Source of the DNA: Ashinkailepas kermadecensis
Lineage: Eukaryota; Arthropoda; Thecostraca; Neolepadidae
Assembly: GCA_034440615.1 (NCBI GenBank)
Contig: JAOTOM010003863.1
Location: 127,856-191,855 of the forward strand
Direction: 5' to 3'
DNA: 64,000 bases
Positions 11,651 through 24,000 of this stretch are shown piece after piece; within the stretch, counting starts at the first letter, position 1, and each line of letters begins with the position of its first letter. The position numbers were made by a program, and so were the translations under genes. The notes under the pieces are model-generated. The model had not been told where the DNA came from, made no database searches, and saw nothing but the letters and a program-made list of their open reading frames with translations.

Positions 11651-12630
11651 CAGGGGGGGGGGGGGCGATTGTCCCCGCTGCCCCCCCGGTGGCGACGCCC
11701 TTGGATTCATCCCCTCTTTTTGGCAGAAGGCGTTAGGTCTTTGGGCGTTAAAGCTACTACAGTCTAGCAGGACGTGGCCTATGCTTAATGTGGTGTTGCA
11801 GTTGTGGCAGTGAGTATGTTGGTCATCCCCTAGTTGAGGCTGTGTTAGTTTAGTGCAACCAGTTCTGAGCCTAGTGAAAATGACTTCCTTTTGTCGGTGA
11901 GATTGATTTGATGTGTTCCATGTGCCTACCGTTGGTTTGGTGTCGTGGGTGTGGTTGGATTTGTGTTGTGTTGAGTTGTGTATGTCCATGTGTTCTGGTG
12001 ATGCTGACGAATGTGGCGTTGTCGGAGTACTTTGCAATCGTCTACCGAATATTCCATCCTGGGGTAAGTGTTGGATGCTAAGGCTTGCTTTGCAAGCCGG
12101 TCTGCTTCTTCGCTACCTAGAATATTGGCGTGACCCGGGATCCAGAGGAAGGAAAAGTTCTTGTTTACGTTACGGGCCACAATTTGCTGGATTCTGTCGA
12201 TGACTGGGTGTTGACAGTCGTGGGTATTGCTAATTGACTGAAGGACGGATTTGGAATTTGGGCAACTTGCTACGTTCCTAGCTTTACGCCCCATGAGAAT
12301 GGAGATAGCGGCCAGAATGGCCACTGCTTCAGCGGAGTAGCTGGATAAGTTATCCGGTAGACGCTCGAAAAGCCTAAAGCCTGGTCCAGTGATGCCGATG
12401 CCTATCTTGACCTCGTGTTTCGACCCATCCGTGAATACGAGTGTTTTCCAATTGTTGTCATTGGCGAACTTGTGGAAGATGCCAAGAATTTCCGCCAGAT
12501 GCGATAGTCGATTTCTTTTCCGAGAGCACGTACTCGACCTTTGGTTAACTGTGTGTCCAGAATGGCCTAGTGGGCGTTCGAGCTGCAGTGATTGGTATGG
12601 TGAGGTTAAGATCTGAGAGAGTCGTGGCAA
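11650..12630 (-). pseudogene. Retrotransposon RNase H domain and C-terminal tail
   Basis: The 12630-11926 frame carries LVFTDGSKHEVKIGIGITG (first Asp), YSAEAVAILAAI (Glu), and SFLWIPGHANILGSEEADRL (last Asp). The third catalytic position, normally Asp in a DSKS-type motif, is Asn here (CPNSKSVLQSI). In the next frame (12037-11645) PTVGTWNTSNQSHRQKEVIF, then LRTGCTKLTQPQL and CHNC...H...C, form the usual C-terminal tail of I/R1-type ORF2. Confidence 0.85.
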
Positions 12631-12649
12631 TTCGAATACTATATGGTGA

Positions 12650-13860
12650 ACGTTTGCGCGTAACTCGGCTCTTGTCGTATCTGTCAGGCATAAAGCAGCA
12701 CTGTGCCGGATGGTTTTTAACGGGTTTAATTTTAATGTGGTAGTCGCACAGCTGTTGTGTCCTGAAGTGGAGTGGATGCGTGCTTCAGTCCACTAGAAGA
12801 CTGGCTGTCGGTGTGGCGCTGAGAGCTCCTGTGGCTGCTCTGATGCAGTTGTTCTGGACGATTTCTAACTTTTTGCTCTGGCTTTCTGAAATGGTGGGAA
12901 AGGTGATGTTGTTATCTGCTAGGATGGGTCGTATGATATAGTTGTAGAGTCGGAGTAGAGCTTTCCTGTCTCCGCCCCAGCCTGCGCCTGCAATTACACG
13001 GAGTACGTTGATGCGCTTCGCGCATCTCTTCCGAGATGAATGTGGTGTGTGTGTGTGTTGAAACTAAGTTTTTCGTCCAAATGTACTCCTAAGAACTTGA
13101 AGCTTTTCACCTGTTCGATGGCTTTGCCATCGATTTTAAGTAGTGTTGTGGGTGTGAGACGGAGACGACTATATGTGATAGTGGCATATTTGTCTGCGGA
13201 CTGGGTGAAGCCCAACGCTTTGCACCACTTGCACCACTAAGTGCGATGGGGCTATAACCTTTTGGTGTGGAGTGATCTTTGTGTGGCCTTGGCAGTGAAA
13301 TGACTACGCTTTCCCGCCAAGAGGCGGGAAAGGTGTCACTTTGATACAGATCGTTAATGGCCGCTAGTGGATGCGTTAGATCATTTTTGCAAGGATGTTT
13401 TTAAAAAAAAACAGGCAATGGATGTCGTCCGGCCCAACCGACGTGTTTCCACACTTGCTGAAGGCAGAGTGTAATTCGTACATAGTGAATAGTTGGTTGT
13501 AGACATCTGTTTTGTTAGAATTGCAATATGCTTGGGCGGCAAGAGCGTCTAAAGCCCTTACTATAGTGGTGTCGTAGGTGTTGTTGCCAGATGGCTGGCG
13601 TAGTGTAGTTTAAACTGGTCTACGACTTGCTGTGGGTCAGTAATGTGCTGTCCTTTCATCGTCAGCTGGGTCAAGGGGCCTGGTGGTGGGCGTTTCAGGT
13701 TGAAGCGTTTCATCAGGTCTCAGATTCTGCCGGTAGGGGTGAACCTATTGAATTAAGAGGAAAAAGACTGCGAATAGTTTTGGCGTGCTATTCGAATTGT
13801 GTATCGGCAGCGTTTTTTTATGCTGTTGTATGCTGATAGATGTGCAACGCATCTTTTTTT
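12650..13860 (-). pseudogene. Retrotransposon reverse transcriptase remnants, catalytic core deleted
   Basis: On the minus strand, LHSAFSKCGNTSVGPDDIH (about 13470) and LAAINDLYQSDTFPASWRES plus VVISLPRPHKDHSTPKGYSP (about 13370-13250) are RT fingers motifs. The sequence then jumps to GFTQSADKYATITYSRLRL and VKSFKFLGVHLDEKLSFNTH (13215-13040), which lie beyond the palm. The segment that should carry the YADD/FADD active site is missing near 13240. Later RLYNYIIRPILAD is visible near 12940. Confidence 0.75.
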
Positions 13861-14760
13861 TTATTGTTTGTGGGCATGACGCCTTGCGGCGATTGTCTTT
13901 GTACAGCCCGGTGTCCACCATGGCGTAGATGCCTTTTTCCTAGGTTGATTATTTTTTGGGACTGAGCCACGTGCTGCGGATCTGATGGCCCTGATAATTG
14001 TCTCGATTTTGCCGGTCTCTGAAGTTGCTAGATTTAGGTCCACCTGATCCTATAATTTTGTCCGATCGGCTCTTTTCATGTTCCAAGATGGTCCGAATAG
14101 CTTTGTGTGGTGGATAGCGTCCGTACTGAGCCTAATTGTAATTGGGTAGTGGTCGCTCATCCCGGGAACGTCTGAAACTGACAAGTAAAATAGTGAGCTT
14201 AATAGTTGGGAGCAGCACGTTAGTTCAGTGCAACTGTTCGATCTTCCTAAGGTCGAGTTGTAGAGAGTGGCGGCCCCGGTGTCTAGATCTATTAAGTTGT
14301 TACCCGAAATATACGAGTGAATTTCGCATCCTCTAATGTCCATCCGATCGTTTCCCCAGGAGAGGTGTTTAGCATTAAAGTCTCCAATAATTAGAACTGG
14401 TGGAGGAGCCTGAAGCAGCGAGTCGCTCATCTCCTGTGATGTGTGGTTGCAGCTGACAGTGAAGTGTATTGTGAGATGACTGTGGTTGGCAATGGGAATT
14501 TTTGAGGCTGACTACTACGCAGTTCATGGGTACAGCCATCGATGAGGTATGCTGTTAGCGATAAGTATGGCTGCGTCCCATTTCCGATGTGGACCATTTA
14601 CGTTATCGACATGCCAAGTATAACCTGGAATTGTGTTCTAAATGGAGTCAGAGTCTCGAAAGTGAGTTTCTTGGAGCGCGGCTAATAATGGTTTTTGTTC
14701 CAGGAATTCTGATTCGAATTCTATGAACTTGCCTGAAAGGCCACTGGTGTTCCACTCTAG
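13861..14760 (-). pseudogene. Retrotransposon ORF2 endonuclease domain and linker, broken
   Basis: Begins LEWNTSGLSGKFIEFESEFL and continues ...LLAALQETHF, the N-terminal block of AP-type endonucleases with the catalytic Glu in QET. Later blocks are VLIIGDFNAKHLSWGN (14430-14050 frame) and the SDHYPI motif. A linker (ASTPWWTPGCTKTIAARRHA) lies at 14043-13861. Frames change between blocks. The start overlaps the ORF1 stop in the -1 frame. Confidence 0.8.
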
Positions 14761-16555
14761 AAAAAGGCCCATTGCCGAACGCGTTCAATGACTGTTGGTG
14801 CTCCTATACTGGTATGGTGTCGTTGTCGTGTTGGGGAGAAGGGTGGAGCCGGCGGACGGAGAGGGAGGTGGGAGGTGACACAGGCAGAGGTGGTAGCCTG
14901 GATTTGGACGCACGGGTTCTGGGTGGTGATGGGGGTGGCGTAGCGGTGGGATATGCGCTTTGGAGGAGCGGTAGGTTCGGACGGGAGTCGTTGGTCTGGG
15001 GTTTTGGGCTCGGGCTCGACGGGCTTGGCAGGAGTGGTGGGTTCGGTTTGGGTGGTGTCATCGGTCGAAATTTTGGGATGGGTTTGGATGGATGGATGTG
15101 ACCAGTGCCGAGGGAGGGTGTGGTGGAAAGGTGTCAAGGTGGCGGGGAGGGCCCTGGCCGGCTGGAGGCGGTGTGGCGAAGGGGTACCGCCAGGTCCCGT
15201 GGGGGATGGAATGGAGACCGTGTCTGGGTTTGAGGGCTGGTAGGGGTGGGATGGTGCGGCGTGGATGTGGGAGACCGTGTCTGGGTTTGAGGGCTGGTAG
15301 GGGTGGGATGGTGCGGCGTGGATGTGGGAGACCATGCCCGACCGTGCCGTGTGGGAGACCGTGGATGTGGGAGACCGTGCGGTGGTGGTGGACATAGGCC
15401 GAACCTGAGGTGAGGTGGAGGGGGAGGAGGTCGGGTCCGCGGCGGAGGGGGGGGGGAGGCCGGGTCCGCGGTGGGATTGCGTGGGAAGTAGTGGTGGGCG
15501 GTGGGGCGGTGAAGTCGGGGATCGGTGGGTCGGTTTAGCCGAAGATCGGTGGGGCGTTGGAGTCGAGGATCGGCGGGTCTTTGAGGAGGTAGGTGTGTCG
15601 GGCTCCGGGAGCCGGTTGCTGGTGGGATGGTAGGGCGGGTGGGAGCTGGTGTTGGGAGTGGATGTGGGTTTAGGTGATGATAGCGCCGTTGCGTAGCTGC
15701 GCCCGTCAGTAGGTGCGGTTGTGGATGTGGAGATGTCGGTGGTAGAGGTGGTGTTGCGTAAGTGTTGCCGTGCTGTTGTGTGTGTCACGCTGTGAGCTGC
15801 CGCATACGGACACACCTCCCTGTCGTGTGCCCACATGGGGCAGTCGGGGTCGGTGGCGGGGTACGGTCCATCACAGGCTGCACACCTCCCTTCGGAGGAT
15901 CTCCCTTCGGAGGATGTGCAGTCGGATGCCGTGTGGTGACCTGCACACTGGCTGCATCGTGGTGTTGGCGACGCGTATGCGCGTTCGCCATGACCACAAC
16001 GAAGACAGCGGCGGCATCGTAGTGGTAGAGGCACGCAGAGGCACGCAGAGGCGTCCCTCGTATGCCTTGTCGTGCATGTGTACGTGTGATGGCAGTTGCA
16101 GTGCGTTGAATAACACAACTAAGATGTTGTGTGTGGAACGTGCCTTCTGTCCAATGTGATCTATCGTGGCTGTGGCATGCGCCCTAAAGCCCTAATAACT
16201 AACTAACTATCGTGGCTGTGGCGTCAAGCAGTATGGCGATGCTGTCGAGTGGTAAGTTATCCAGCTCTGGGGCGCAAATGTAGGCCCGGCTGGTGATTTA
16301 GCGTGAAGGAGCAGCGCCGGTTGTTGAAGGTGTGTGTGTGTGTGTGTCTAAAAGTGTTTGTGTGTCAGCGCTGCTCTGCGTTTGAACTATGTTGTGCGTG
16401 GTGTATCTGTTGATCGTGAAGTGTGGTGGTTGGAGAATGTGACTGAGTGTCTGCGCGAGAGTGAAAGACGACTCCCACGTGATAGTGTGGCACGGCTTTG
16501 TGTAGGTGACTACTAGGTAGGCGCCCTTTGTGCTGCGGGCAATGGACGTCATTGT
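14757..16555 (-). pseudogene. Retrotransposon ORF1 (gag-like, zinc knuckles), broken
   Basis: The longest frame (16118-14757, 453 aa) has three zinc-knuckle positions. The first reads C-x2-C-x4-H, but its last Cys is Tyr. The second (CSQCAGHHTASDC) is intact. In the third (CAACDGPYPATDPDC) the His is Tyr. A Ser/Thr/Pro-rich tail follows with a direct duplication of SHIHAAPSHPYQPSNPDT. Upstream, in other frames, typical gag sequence continues (YICAPELDNLPLDSIA at about 16285-16235; LQLPSHVHMHDKAY at about 16100-16050). The breaks come from a roughly 45-bp insertion with ccacagccacgatag duplicated and from a 10-bp tandem duplication (cgtgcctctg) near 16030. Nucleic-acid chaperone function is inferred from the family. 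Confidence 0.75.
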
Positions 16556-16655
16556 GGGTGATGTGGTGTGTATAGGTCGGTCCCGCTTCCCCCGCAGTGT
16601 CCCTCCTGGCTGAAAAAAATACCCGGATTCGTTGCACCCGTGGACTGAGCTTTCG

Positions 16656-16797
16656 TCGTCTGGTACCTGCCCCGACCGCAATGGCCCAGGGCAGTGGGCT
16701 CGTCACCGGTAGGTTTCCTCTTTCGCCTTCTGGTACCTGCCCCGGCCGCAATGGCCCAGGGCAGTGGGCTCGTCACCGTTAGGTTTCCTCCGGGGGG
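16656..16797. repeat. 70-bp direct duplication
   Basis: Two nearly identical units begin TGGTACCTGCCCCGRCCGCA at 16661 and 16731, just beyond the ORF1 start of the minus-strand retrotransposon. They could be repeated 5'-UTR sequence of that element; this is inference. Confidence 0.75.
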
Positions 16798-17794
16798 AAG
16801 AGGTCAGTTGGGAGACAGAGAGGAGTTTGGGATTTGGTGTAGAAGGTTTTCCTTCTAGTGTCGCGGGAGTGCTCGTCTAGGCTGCTTTGATCTCGTGCTG
16901 TCTTCGAGTCTTCGCTGCTTCTGCCGCTACATGTTCGTCCTCTCTCTCTCTAACCTTGGACCTGACTGGATCTCTTCGCGCTTGCTGACTGACGCCTCCT
17001 GGTCTTGTGATCTGAGGAAAACTCAGACAGTTCATGCCAGCTTTAGATATTACTAAACGGTGATGGGACAGGGATTTTCATGTCGAGTTAAAAAAAAGAA
17101 AAACTGCACGAGACCGAACGTCGAGTGCAAGACGTTTTTAGAACAAAATGGCAACATTCCGTCTCCAGCACATGTTTCGTAAGGTATTACTCATGCCGTC
17201 GTTTGCTTAACTTCAATGTATGGCGACTTAGCACTACACTGCTTTGGGCTCTTAATTTAAAAAGTCATGAAATATACAAGTAGCATTCAGGAATTAATCA
17301 AATATCGCAAAAGGTAATTAAATACGTAATATAATTCAAACGCCTCACTGGAAGATGTCGAGTGAGAATGCAGAATAACGTTTGCCACACTATTATTCTT
17401 CATCCTAGAATGGGCCATTTAACACGCAATGGTGTGTTGACGGTATGAGAAATACAATTTAGCAGATTTCAGCTGAATTATCCGGCCGATGTATCTGACA
17501 GATGATGGTCCGCTCGATACATGCCATTTGTTGGCAATGCCATTTTTGAGGCAAGCGTAGTTCTAGGGCTTCTGGCTGACCTGCTGAGTGGAAGCCACGA
17601 AGCTGCAGCGGGTTGGCTTTTCATCCTAATGATTAGTTGCGCCGGTAAAATAATTTTACCAACCGTAGTACAGAAGCATCTGTTAAGCCGTATGTGGTTT
17701 ACTATGTATTAAGCCATGATTGATTTAAACACTATATTTTAACCTCACTACAACGATTCGTGATTTAAATAAATACTGCAGTCACGATTGGTTT
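16798..17794. other. No gene seen
   Basis: Unique-looking intronic sequence with moderate AT content and only a 63-aa unrecognised open frame at 17521. No repeats of note. Confidence 0.5.
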
Positions 17795-17905
17795 GATAAT
17801 TGTATATCATGCCGGCTAATTGTGTATCATGCCGGCTAATTGTATATCATGCCGGCTAATTGTATATCATGCCGGCTAATTGTATATCATGCCGGCTAAT
17901 TGTGT
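17795..17905. repeat. 20-bp tandem repeat, five units
   Basis: TAATTGTATATCATGCCGGC repeats with a 20-bp period and TGTGTAT variants. It lies about 100 bp upstream of the 58-bp satellite. Confidence 0.9.
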
Positions 17906-18004
17906 CTCGTGCCATGCTAATTAGCATTGGCACCGGTCTCCTGCTGTGACCTCGAACCTTTCTGCCGTATTGGTGACCTTGGACTTCGTGAGCCGCCTTA
18001 TGTG

Positions 18005-21000
18005 GCCTCGGTCTGAGTGGGCTGCCGTCTGGGGTTAGCCGGCACCAGCCCCTGTACCGGTGACCTCGGACTGAGTGGGCTGCCGTCTGGGGTTAGCCGG
18101 CACCGGGCCCTGTACCGGTGACCTCGGACTGAGTGGGCTGCCGTCTGGGGTTAGCCGGCACCAGCCCCTGTACCGGTGACCTCGGACTGAGTGGGCTGCC
18201 GTCTGGGGTTAGCCGGCACCGGCCCCTGTACCGGTGACCTCGGACTGAGTGGGCTGCCGTCTGGGGTTAGCCGTCACCGGCCCCTGTACCGGTGACCTCG
18301 GACTGAGTGGGCTGCCGTCTGGGGTTAGCCGGCACCAGCCCCTGTACCGGTGACCTCGGACTGAGTGGGCTGCCGTCTGGGGTTAGCCGGCACCGGCCCC
18401 TGTATCGGTGACCTCGGGCTGAGTGGGCTGCCGTGTGGGGTTAGCCTTCACCGGCCCCTGTACCGGTGACCCCGGACTGAGTGGGCTGCCGTGTCGGGTT
18501 AGCCGGCACCGGCCCCTGTACCGGTGACCTCGGACTGAGTGGGCTGCCGTGTCGGGTTAGCCGGCACCGGCCCCTGTACCGGTGACCTCGGACTGAGTGG
18601 GCTGCCGTGTGGGGTTAGCCGGCACCGGCCCCTGTACCGGTGACCTCGGACTGAGTGGGCTGCCGTGTGGGGTTAGCCGTCACCGGCCCCTGTACCGGTG
18701 ACCTCGGACTAAGTGGGCTGCCGTCTGGGGTTAGCCGTCACCGGCCCCTGTATCGGTGACCTCGGACTGAGTGGGCTGCCGTGTGGGGTTAGCCGGCACC
18801 GGCCCCTGTACCGGTGACCTCGGACTGAGTGGGCTGCCGTCTGGGGTTAGCCGGCACCGGCCCCTGTACCGGTGACCTCGGACTGAGTGGGCTGCCGTCT
18901 GGGGTTAGCCGTCACCGGCCCCTGTACCGGTGACCTCGGACTGAGTGGGCTGCCGTCTGGGGTTAGCCGGCACCGGCCCCTGTACCGGTGACCTCGGACT
19001 GAGTGGGCTGCCGTCTGGGGTTAGCCGTCACCGGCCCCTGTACCGGTGACCTCGGACTGAGTGGGCTGCCGTGTCGGGTTAGCCGGCACCGGCCCCTGTA
19101 CCGGTGACCTCGGACTGAGTGGGCTGCCGTCTGGGGTTAGCCGTCACCGGCCCCTGTACCGGTGACCTCGGACTGAGTGGGCTGCCGTGTGGGGTTAGCC
19201 GTCACCGGCCCCTGTACCGGTGACCACGGACTGAGTGGGCTGCCGTGTGGGGTTAGCCGTCACCGGCCCCTGTACCGGTGACCTCGGACTGAGTGGGCTG
19301 CCGTGTGGGGTTAGCCGTCACCGGCCCCTGTACCGGTGACCTCGGACTGAGTGGGCTGCCTGTCTGGGTTAGCCGTCACCGGCCCCTGTACCGGTGACCT
19401 CGGACTGAGTGGGCTGCCGTGTGGGGTTAGCCGTCACCGGCCCCTGTACCGGTGACCTCGGACTGAGTGGGCTGCCGTGTGGGGTTAGCCGTCACCGGCC
19501 CCTGTACCGGTGACCCCGGACTGAGTGGGCTGCCGTCTGGGGTTAGCCGGCACCGGCCCCTGTACCGGTGACCTCGGACTGAGTGGGCTGCCGTGTGGGG
19601 TTAGCCGTCACCGGCCCCTGTACCGGTGACCTCGGACTGAGTGGGCTGCCGTGTGGGGTTAGCCGTCACCGGCCCCTGTACCGGTGGCCTCGGACTGAGT
19701 GGGCTGCCGTGTCGGGTTAGCCGTCACCGGCCCCTGTACCGGTGACCTCGGACTGAGTGGGCTGCCGTCTGGGGTTAGCCGTCACCGGCCCCTGTACCAG
19801 TGACCCCGGACTGAGTGGGCTGCCGTCTGGGGTTAGCCGTCACCGGCCCCTGTACCGGTGACCTCGGACTGAGTGGGCTGCCGTGTGGGGTTAGCCGTCA
19901 CCGGCCCCTGTACCGGTGACCTCGGACTGAGTGGGCTGCCGTGTGGGGTTAGCCGTCACCGGCCCCTGTACTGGTGACCTCGGACTGAGTGGGCTGCCGT
20001 GTGGGGTTAGCCGTCACCGGCCCCTGTACCGGTGACCTCGGACTGAGTGGGCTGCCGTGTGGGGTTAGCCGTCACCGGCCCCTGTACCGGTGACCACGGA
20101 CTGAGTGGGCTGCCGTGTGGGGTTAGCCGTCACCGGCCCCTGTACCGGTGACCTCGGACTGAGTGGGCTGCCGTGTCGGGTTAGCCGGCACCGGCCCCTG
20201 TACCGGTGACCTCGGACTGAGTGGGCTGCCGTCTGGGGTTAGCCGGCACCGGCCCCTGTACCGGTGACCTCGGACTGAGTGGGCTGCCGTGTGGGGTTAG
20301 CCGTCACCGGCCCCTGTACCGGTGACCTCGGACTGAGTGGGCTGCCGTCTGGGGTTAGCCGGCACCAGCCCCTGTACCGGTGACCTCGGACTGAGTGGGC
20401 TGCCGTGTGGGGTTAGCCGTCACCGGCCCCTGTACCGGTGACCTCGGACTGAGTGGGCTGCCGTCTGGGGTTAGCCGTCACCGGCCCCTGTACCGGTGAC
20501 CTCGGACTGAGTGGGCTGCCGTCTGGGGTTAGCCGTCACCGGCCCCTGTACTGGTGACCTCGGACTGAGTGGGCTGCCGTGTGGGGTTAGCCGTCACCGG
20601 CCCCTGTACTGGTGACCTCGGACTGAGTGGGCTGCCGTCTGGGGTTAGCCGTCACCGGCCCCTGTACCGGTGACCTCGGACTGAGTGGGCTGCCGTCTGG
20701 GGTTAGCCGTCACCGGCCCCTGTGCTAGTGACCCCGGACTGAGTGGGCTGCCGTCTGGGGTTAGCCGTCACCGGCCCCTGTACCGGTGACCACGGAATGA
20801 GTGGGCTGCCGTCTGGGGTTAGCCGTCACCGGCCCCTGTACTGGTGACCTCGGACTGAGTGGGCTGCCGTCTGGGGTTAGCCGTCACCGGCCCCTGTGCT
20901 AGTGACCCCGGACTGAGTGGGCTGCCGTCTGGGGTTAGCCGTCACCGGCCCCTGTACCGGTGACCACGGACTGAGTGGGCTGCCGTCTGGGGTTAGCCGT

Positions 21001-24000
21001 CACCGGCCCCTGTACCGGTGACCTCGGACTGAGTGGGCTGCCGTCTGGGGTTAGCCGTCACCGGCCCCTGTACTGGTGACCTCGGACTGAGTGGGCTGCC
21101 GTCTGGGGTTAGCCGTCACCGGCCCCTGTACTGGTGACCTCGGACTGAGTGGGCTGCCGTCTGGGGTTAGCCGTCACCGGCCCCTGTACCGGTGACCTCG
21201 GACTGAGTGGGCTGCCGTCTGGGGTTAGCCGTCACCGGCCCCTGTACCGGTGACCTCGGACTGAGTGGGCTGCCGTGTGGGGTTAGCCGTCACCGGCCCC
21301 TGTACCGGTGACCTCGGACTGAGTGGGCTGCCGTCTGGGGTTAGCCGTCACCGGCCCCTGTACCGGTGACCTCGGACTGAGTGGGCTGCCGTCTGGGGTT
21401 AGCCTTCACCGGCCCCTGTACCGGTGACCCCGGACTGAGTGGGCTGCCGTCTGGGGTTAGCCGGCACCGGCCCCTGTACCGGTGACCTCGGACTGAGTGG
21501 GCTGCCGTCTGGGGTTAGCCGTCACCGGCCCCTGTACCGGTGACCTCGGACTGAGTGGGCTGCCGTCTGGGGTTAGCCGTCACCGGCCCCTGTACCGGTG
21601 ACCTCGGACTGAGTGGGCTGCCGTCTGGGGTTAGCCGGCACCGGCCCCTGTACCGGTGACCTCGGACTGAGTGGGCTGCCGTGTGGGGTTAGCCGGCACC
21701 GGCCCCTGTACCGGTGACCTCGGACTGAGTGGGCTGCCGTGTGGGGTTAGCCGTCACCGGCCCCTGTATCGGTGACCTCGGACTGAGTGGGCTGCCGTGT
21801 GGGGTTAGCCGTCACCGGCCCCTGTACCGGTGACCACGGACTGAGTGGGCTGCCGTGTGGGGTTAGCCGTCACCGGCCCCTGTACTGGTGACCTCGGACT
21901 GAGTGGGCTGCCGTCTGGGGTTAGCCGGCACCGGCCCCTGTACCGGTGACCACGGACTGAGTGGGCTGCCGTGTCGGGTTAGCCGTCACCGGCCCCTGTA
22001 CCGGTGACCTCGGACTGAGTGGGCTGCCGTGTCGGGTTAGCCGTCACCGGCCCCTGTACCGGTGACCTCGGACTGAGTGGGCTGCCGTGTCGGGTTAGCC
22101 GTCACCGGCCCCTGTACCGGTGACCTCGGACTGAGTGGGCTGCCGTCTGGGGTTAGCCGTCACCGGCCCCTGTACCGGTGACCTCGGACTGAGTGGGCTG
22201 CCGTCTGGGGTTAGCCGGCACCGGCCCCTGTACCGGTGACCTCGGACTGAGTGGGCTGCCGTGTGGGGTTAGCCGTCACCGGCCCCTGTACCGGTGACCT
22301 CGGACTGAGTGGGCTGCCGTCTGGGGTTAGCCGTCACCGGCCCCTGTACTGGTGACCTCGGACTGAGTGGGCTGCCGTGTGGGGTTAGCCGGCACCGGCC
22401 CCTGTACCGGTGACCTCGGACTGAGTGGGCTGCCGTGTGGGGTTAGCCGTCACCGGCCCCTGTACTGGTGACCTCGGACTGAGTGGGCTGCCGTGTGGGG
22501 TTAGCCGTCACCGGCCCCTGTACCGGTGACCTCGGACTAAGTGGGCTGCCGTCTGGGGTTAGCCGGCACCGGCCCCTGTACCGGTGACCTCGGACTGAGT
22601 GGGCTGCCGTCTGGGGTTAGCCTTCACCGGCCCCTGTACCGGTGACCCCGGACTGAGTGGGCTGCCGTGTGGGGTTAGCCGTCACCGGCCCCTGTACCGG
22701 TGACCTCGGACTGAGTGGGCTGCCGTGTCGGGTTAGCCGTCACCGGCCCCTGTACCGGTGACCTCGGACTGAGTGGGCTGCCGTGTCGGGTTAGCCGGCA
22801 CCGGCCCCTGTACCGGTGACCACGGACTGAGTGGGCTGCCGTGTCGGGTTAGCCGGCACCGGCCCCTGTACCGGTGACCTCGGCCTGAGTGGGCTGCCGT
22901 GTGGGGTTAGCCGTCACCGGCCCCTGTACCGGTGACCTCGGACTGAGTGGGCTGCCGTGTGGGGTTAGCCGGCACCGGCCCCTGTACCGGTGACCTCGGA
23001 CTGAGTGGGCTGCCGTGTCGGGTTAGCCGTCACCAGCCCCTGTACCGGTGACCTCGGACTGAGTGGGCTGCCGTCTGGGGTTAGCCGGCACCGGCCCCTG
23101 TACCGGTGACCTCGGACTGAGTGGGCTGCCGTGTGGGGTTAGCCGGCACCGGCCCCTGTACCGGTGACCTCGGACTGAGTGGGCTGCCGTGTCGGGTTAG
23201 CCGTCACCAGCCCCTGTACCGGTGACCTCGGACTGAGTGGGCTGCCGTCTGGGGTTAGCCGGCACCGGCCCCTGTACCGGTGACCTCGGACTGAGTGGGC
23301 TGCCGTGTGGGGTTAGCCGTCACCGGCCCCTGTACCGGTGACCTCGGACTGAGTGGGCTGCCGTGTCGGGTTAGCCGTCACCGGCCCCTGTACCGGTGAC
23401 CTCGGACTGAGTGGGCTGCCGTGTCGGGTTAGCCGGCACCGGCCCCTGTACCGGTGACCTCGGACTGAGTGGGCTGCCGTCTGGGGTTAGCCGGCACCGG
23501 CCCCTGTACCGGTGACCTCGGACTGAGTGGGCTGCCGTGTGGGGTTAGCCGGCACCGGCCCCTGTACCGGTGACCTCGGACTGAGTGGGCTGCCGTCTGG
23601 GGTTAGCCGTCACCGGCCCCTGTACCGGTGACCTCGGACTGAGTGGGCTGCCGTCTGGGGTTAGCCGGCACCGGCCCCTGTACCGGTGACCTCGGACTGA
23701 GTGGGCTGCCGTCTGGGGTTAGCCGGTCACCGGCCCCTGTACCAGTGACCTCGGACTGAGTGGGCTGCCGTGTCGGGTTAGCCGGCACCGGCCCCTGTAC
23801 CGGTGACCTCGGACTGAGTGGGCTGCCGTGTCTGGGTTAGCCGGCACCAGCCCCTGTACCGGTGACCTCGGACTAAGTGGGCTGCCGTCTGGGGTTAGCC
23901 GTCACCGGCCCCTGTACCGGTGACCTCGGACTGAGTGGGCTGCCGTCTGGGGTTAGCCGGCACCGGCCCCTGTACCGGTGACCTCGGACTGAGTGGGCTG

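Larger units (their letters stand above)
11650..16560 (-). mobile_element. Broken I-type non-LTR retrotransposon (ORF1 + EN-RT-RNase H)
   Basis: Reading on the minus strand, in order: a gag-like ORF1, an AP endonuclease, a linker, reverse transcriptase pieces, RNase H and a C-terminal Cys/His tail (LRTGCTKLTQPQL, then CHNCNT...HVLLDC). This order, with RNase H after RT, is that of the I superfamily. Many frame changes, in-frame stops and an RT deletion make it inactive. It lies within the large EFR3 intron. Confidence 0.88.
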
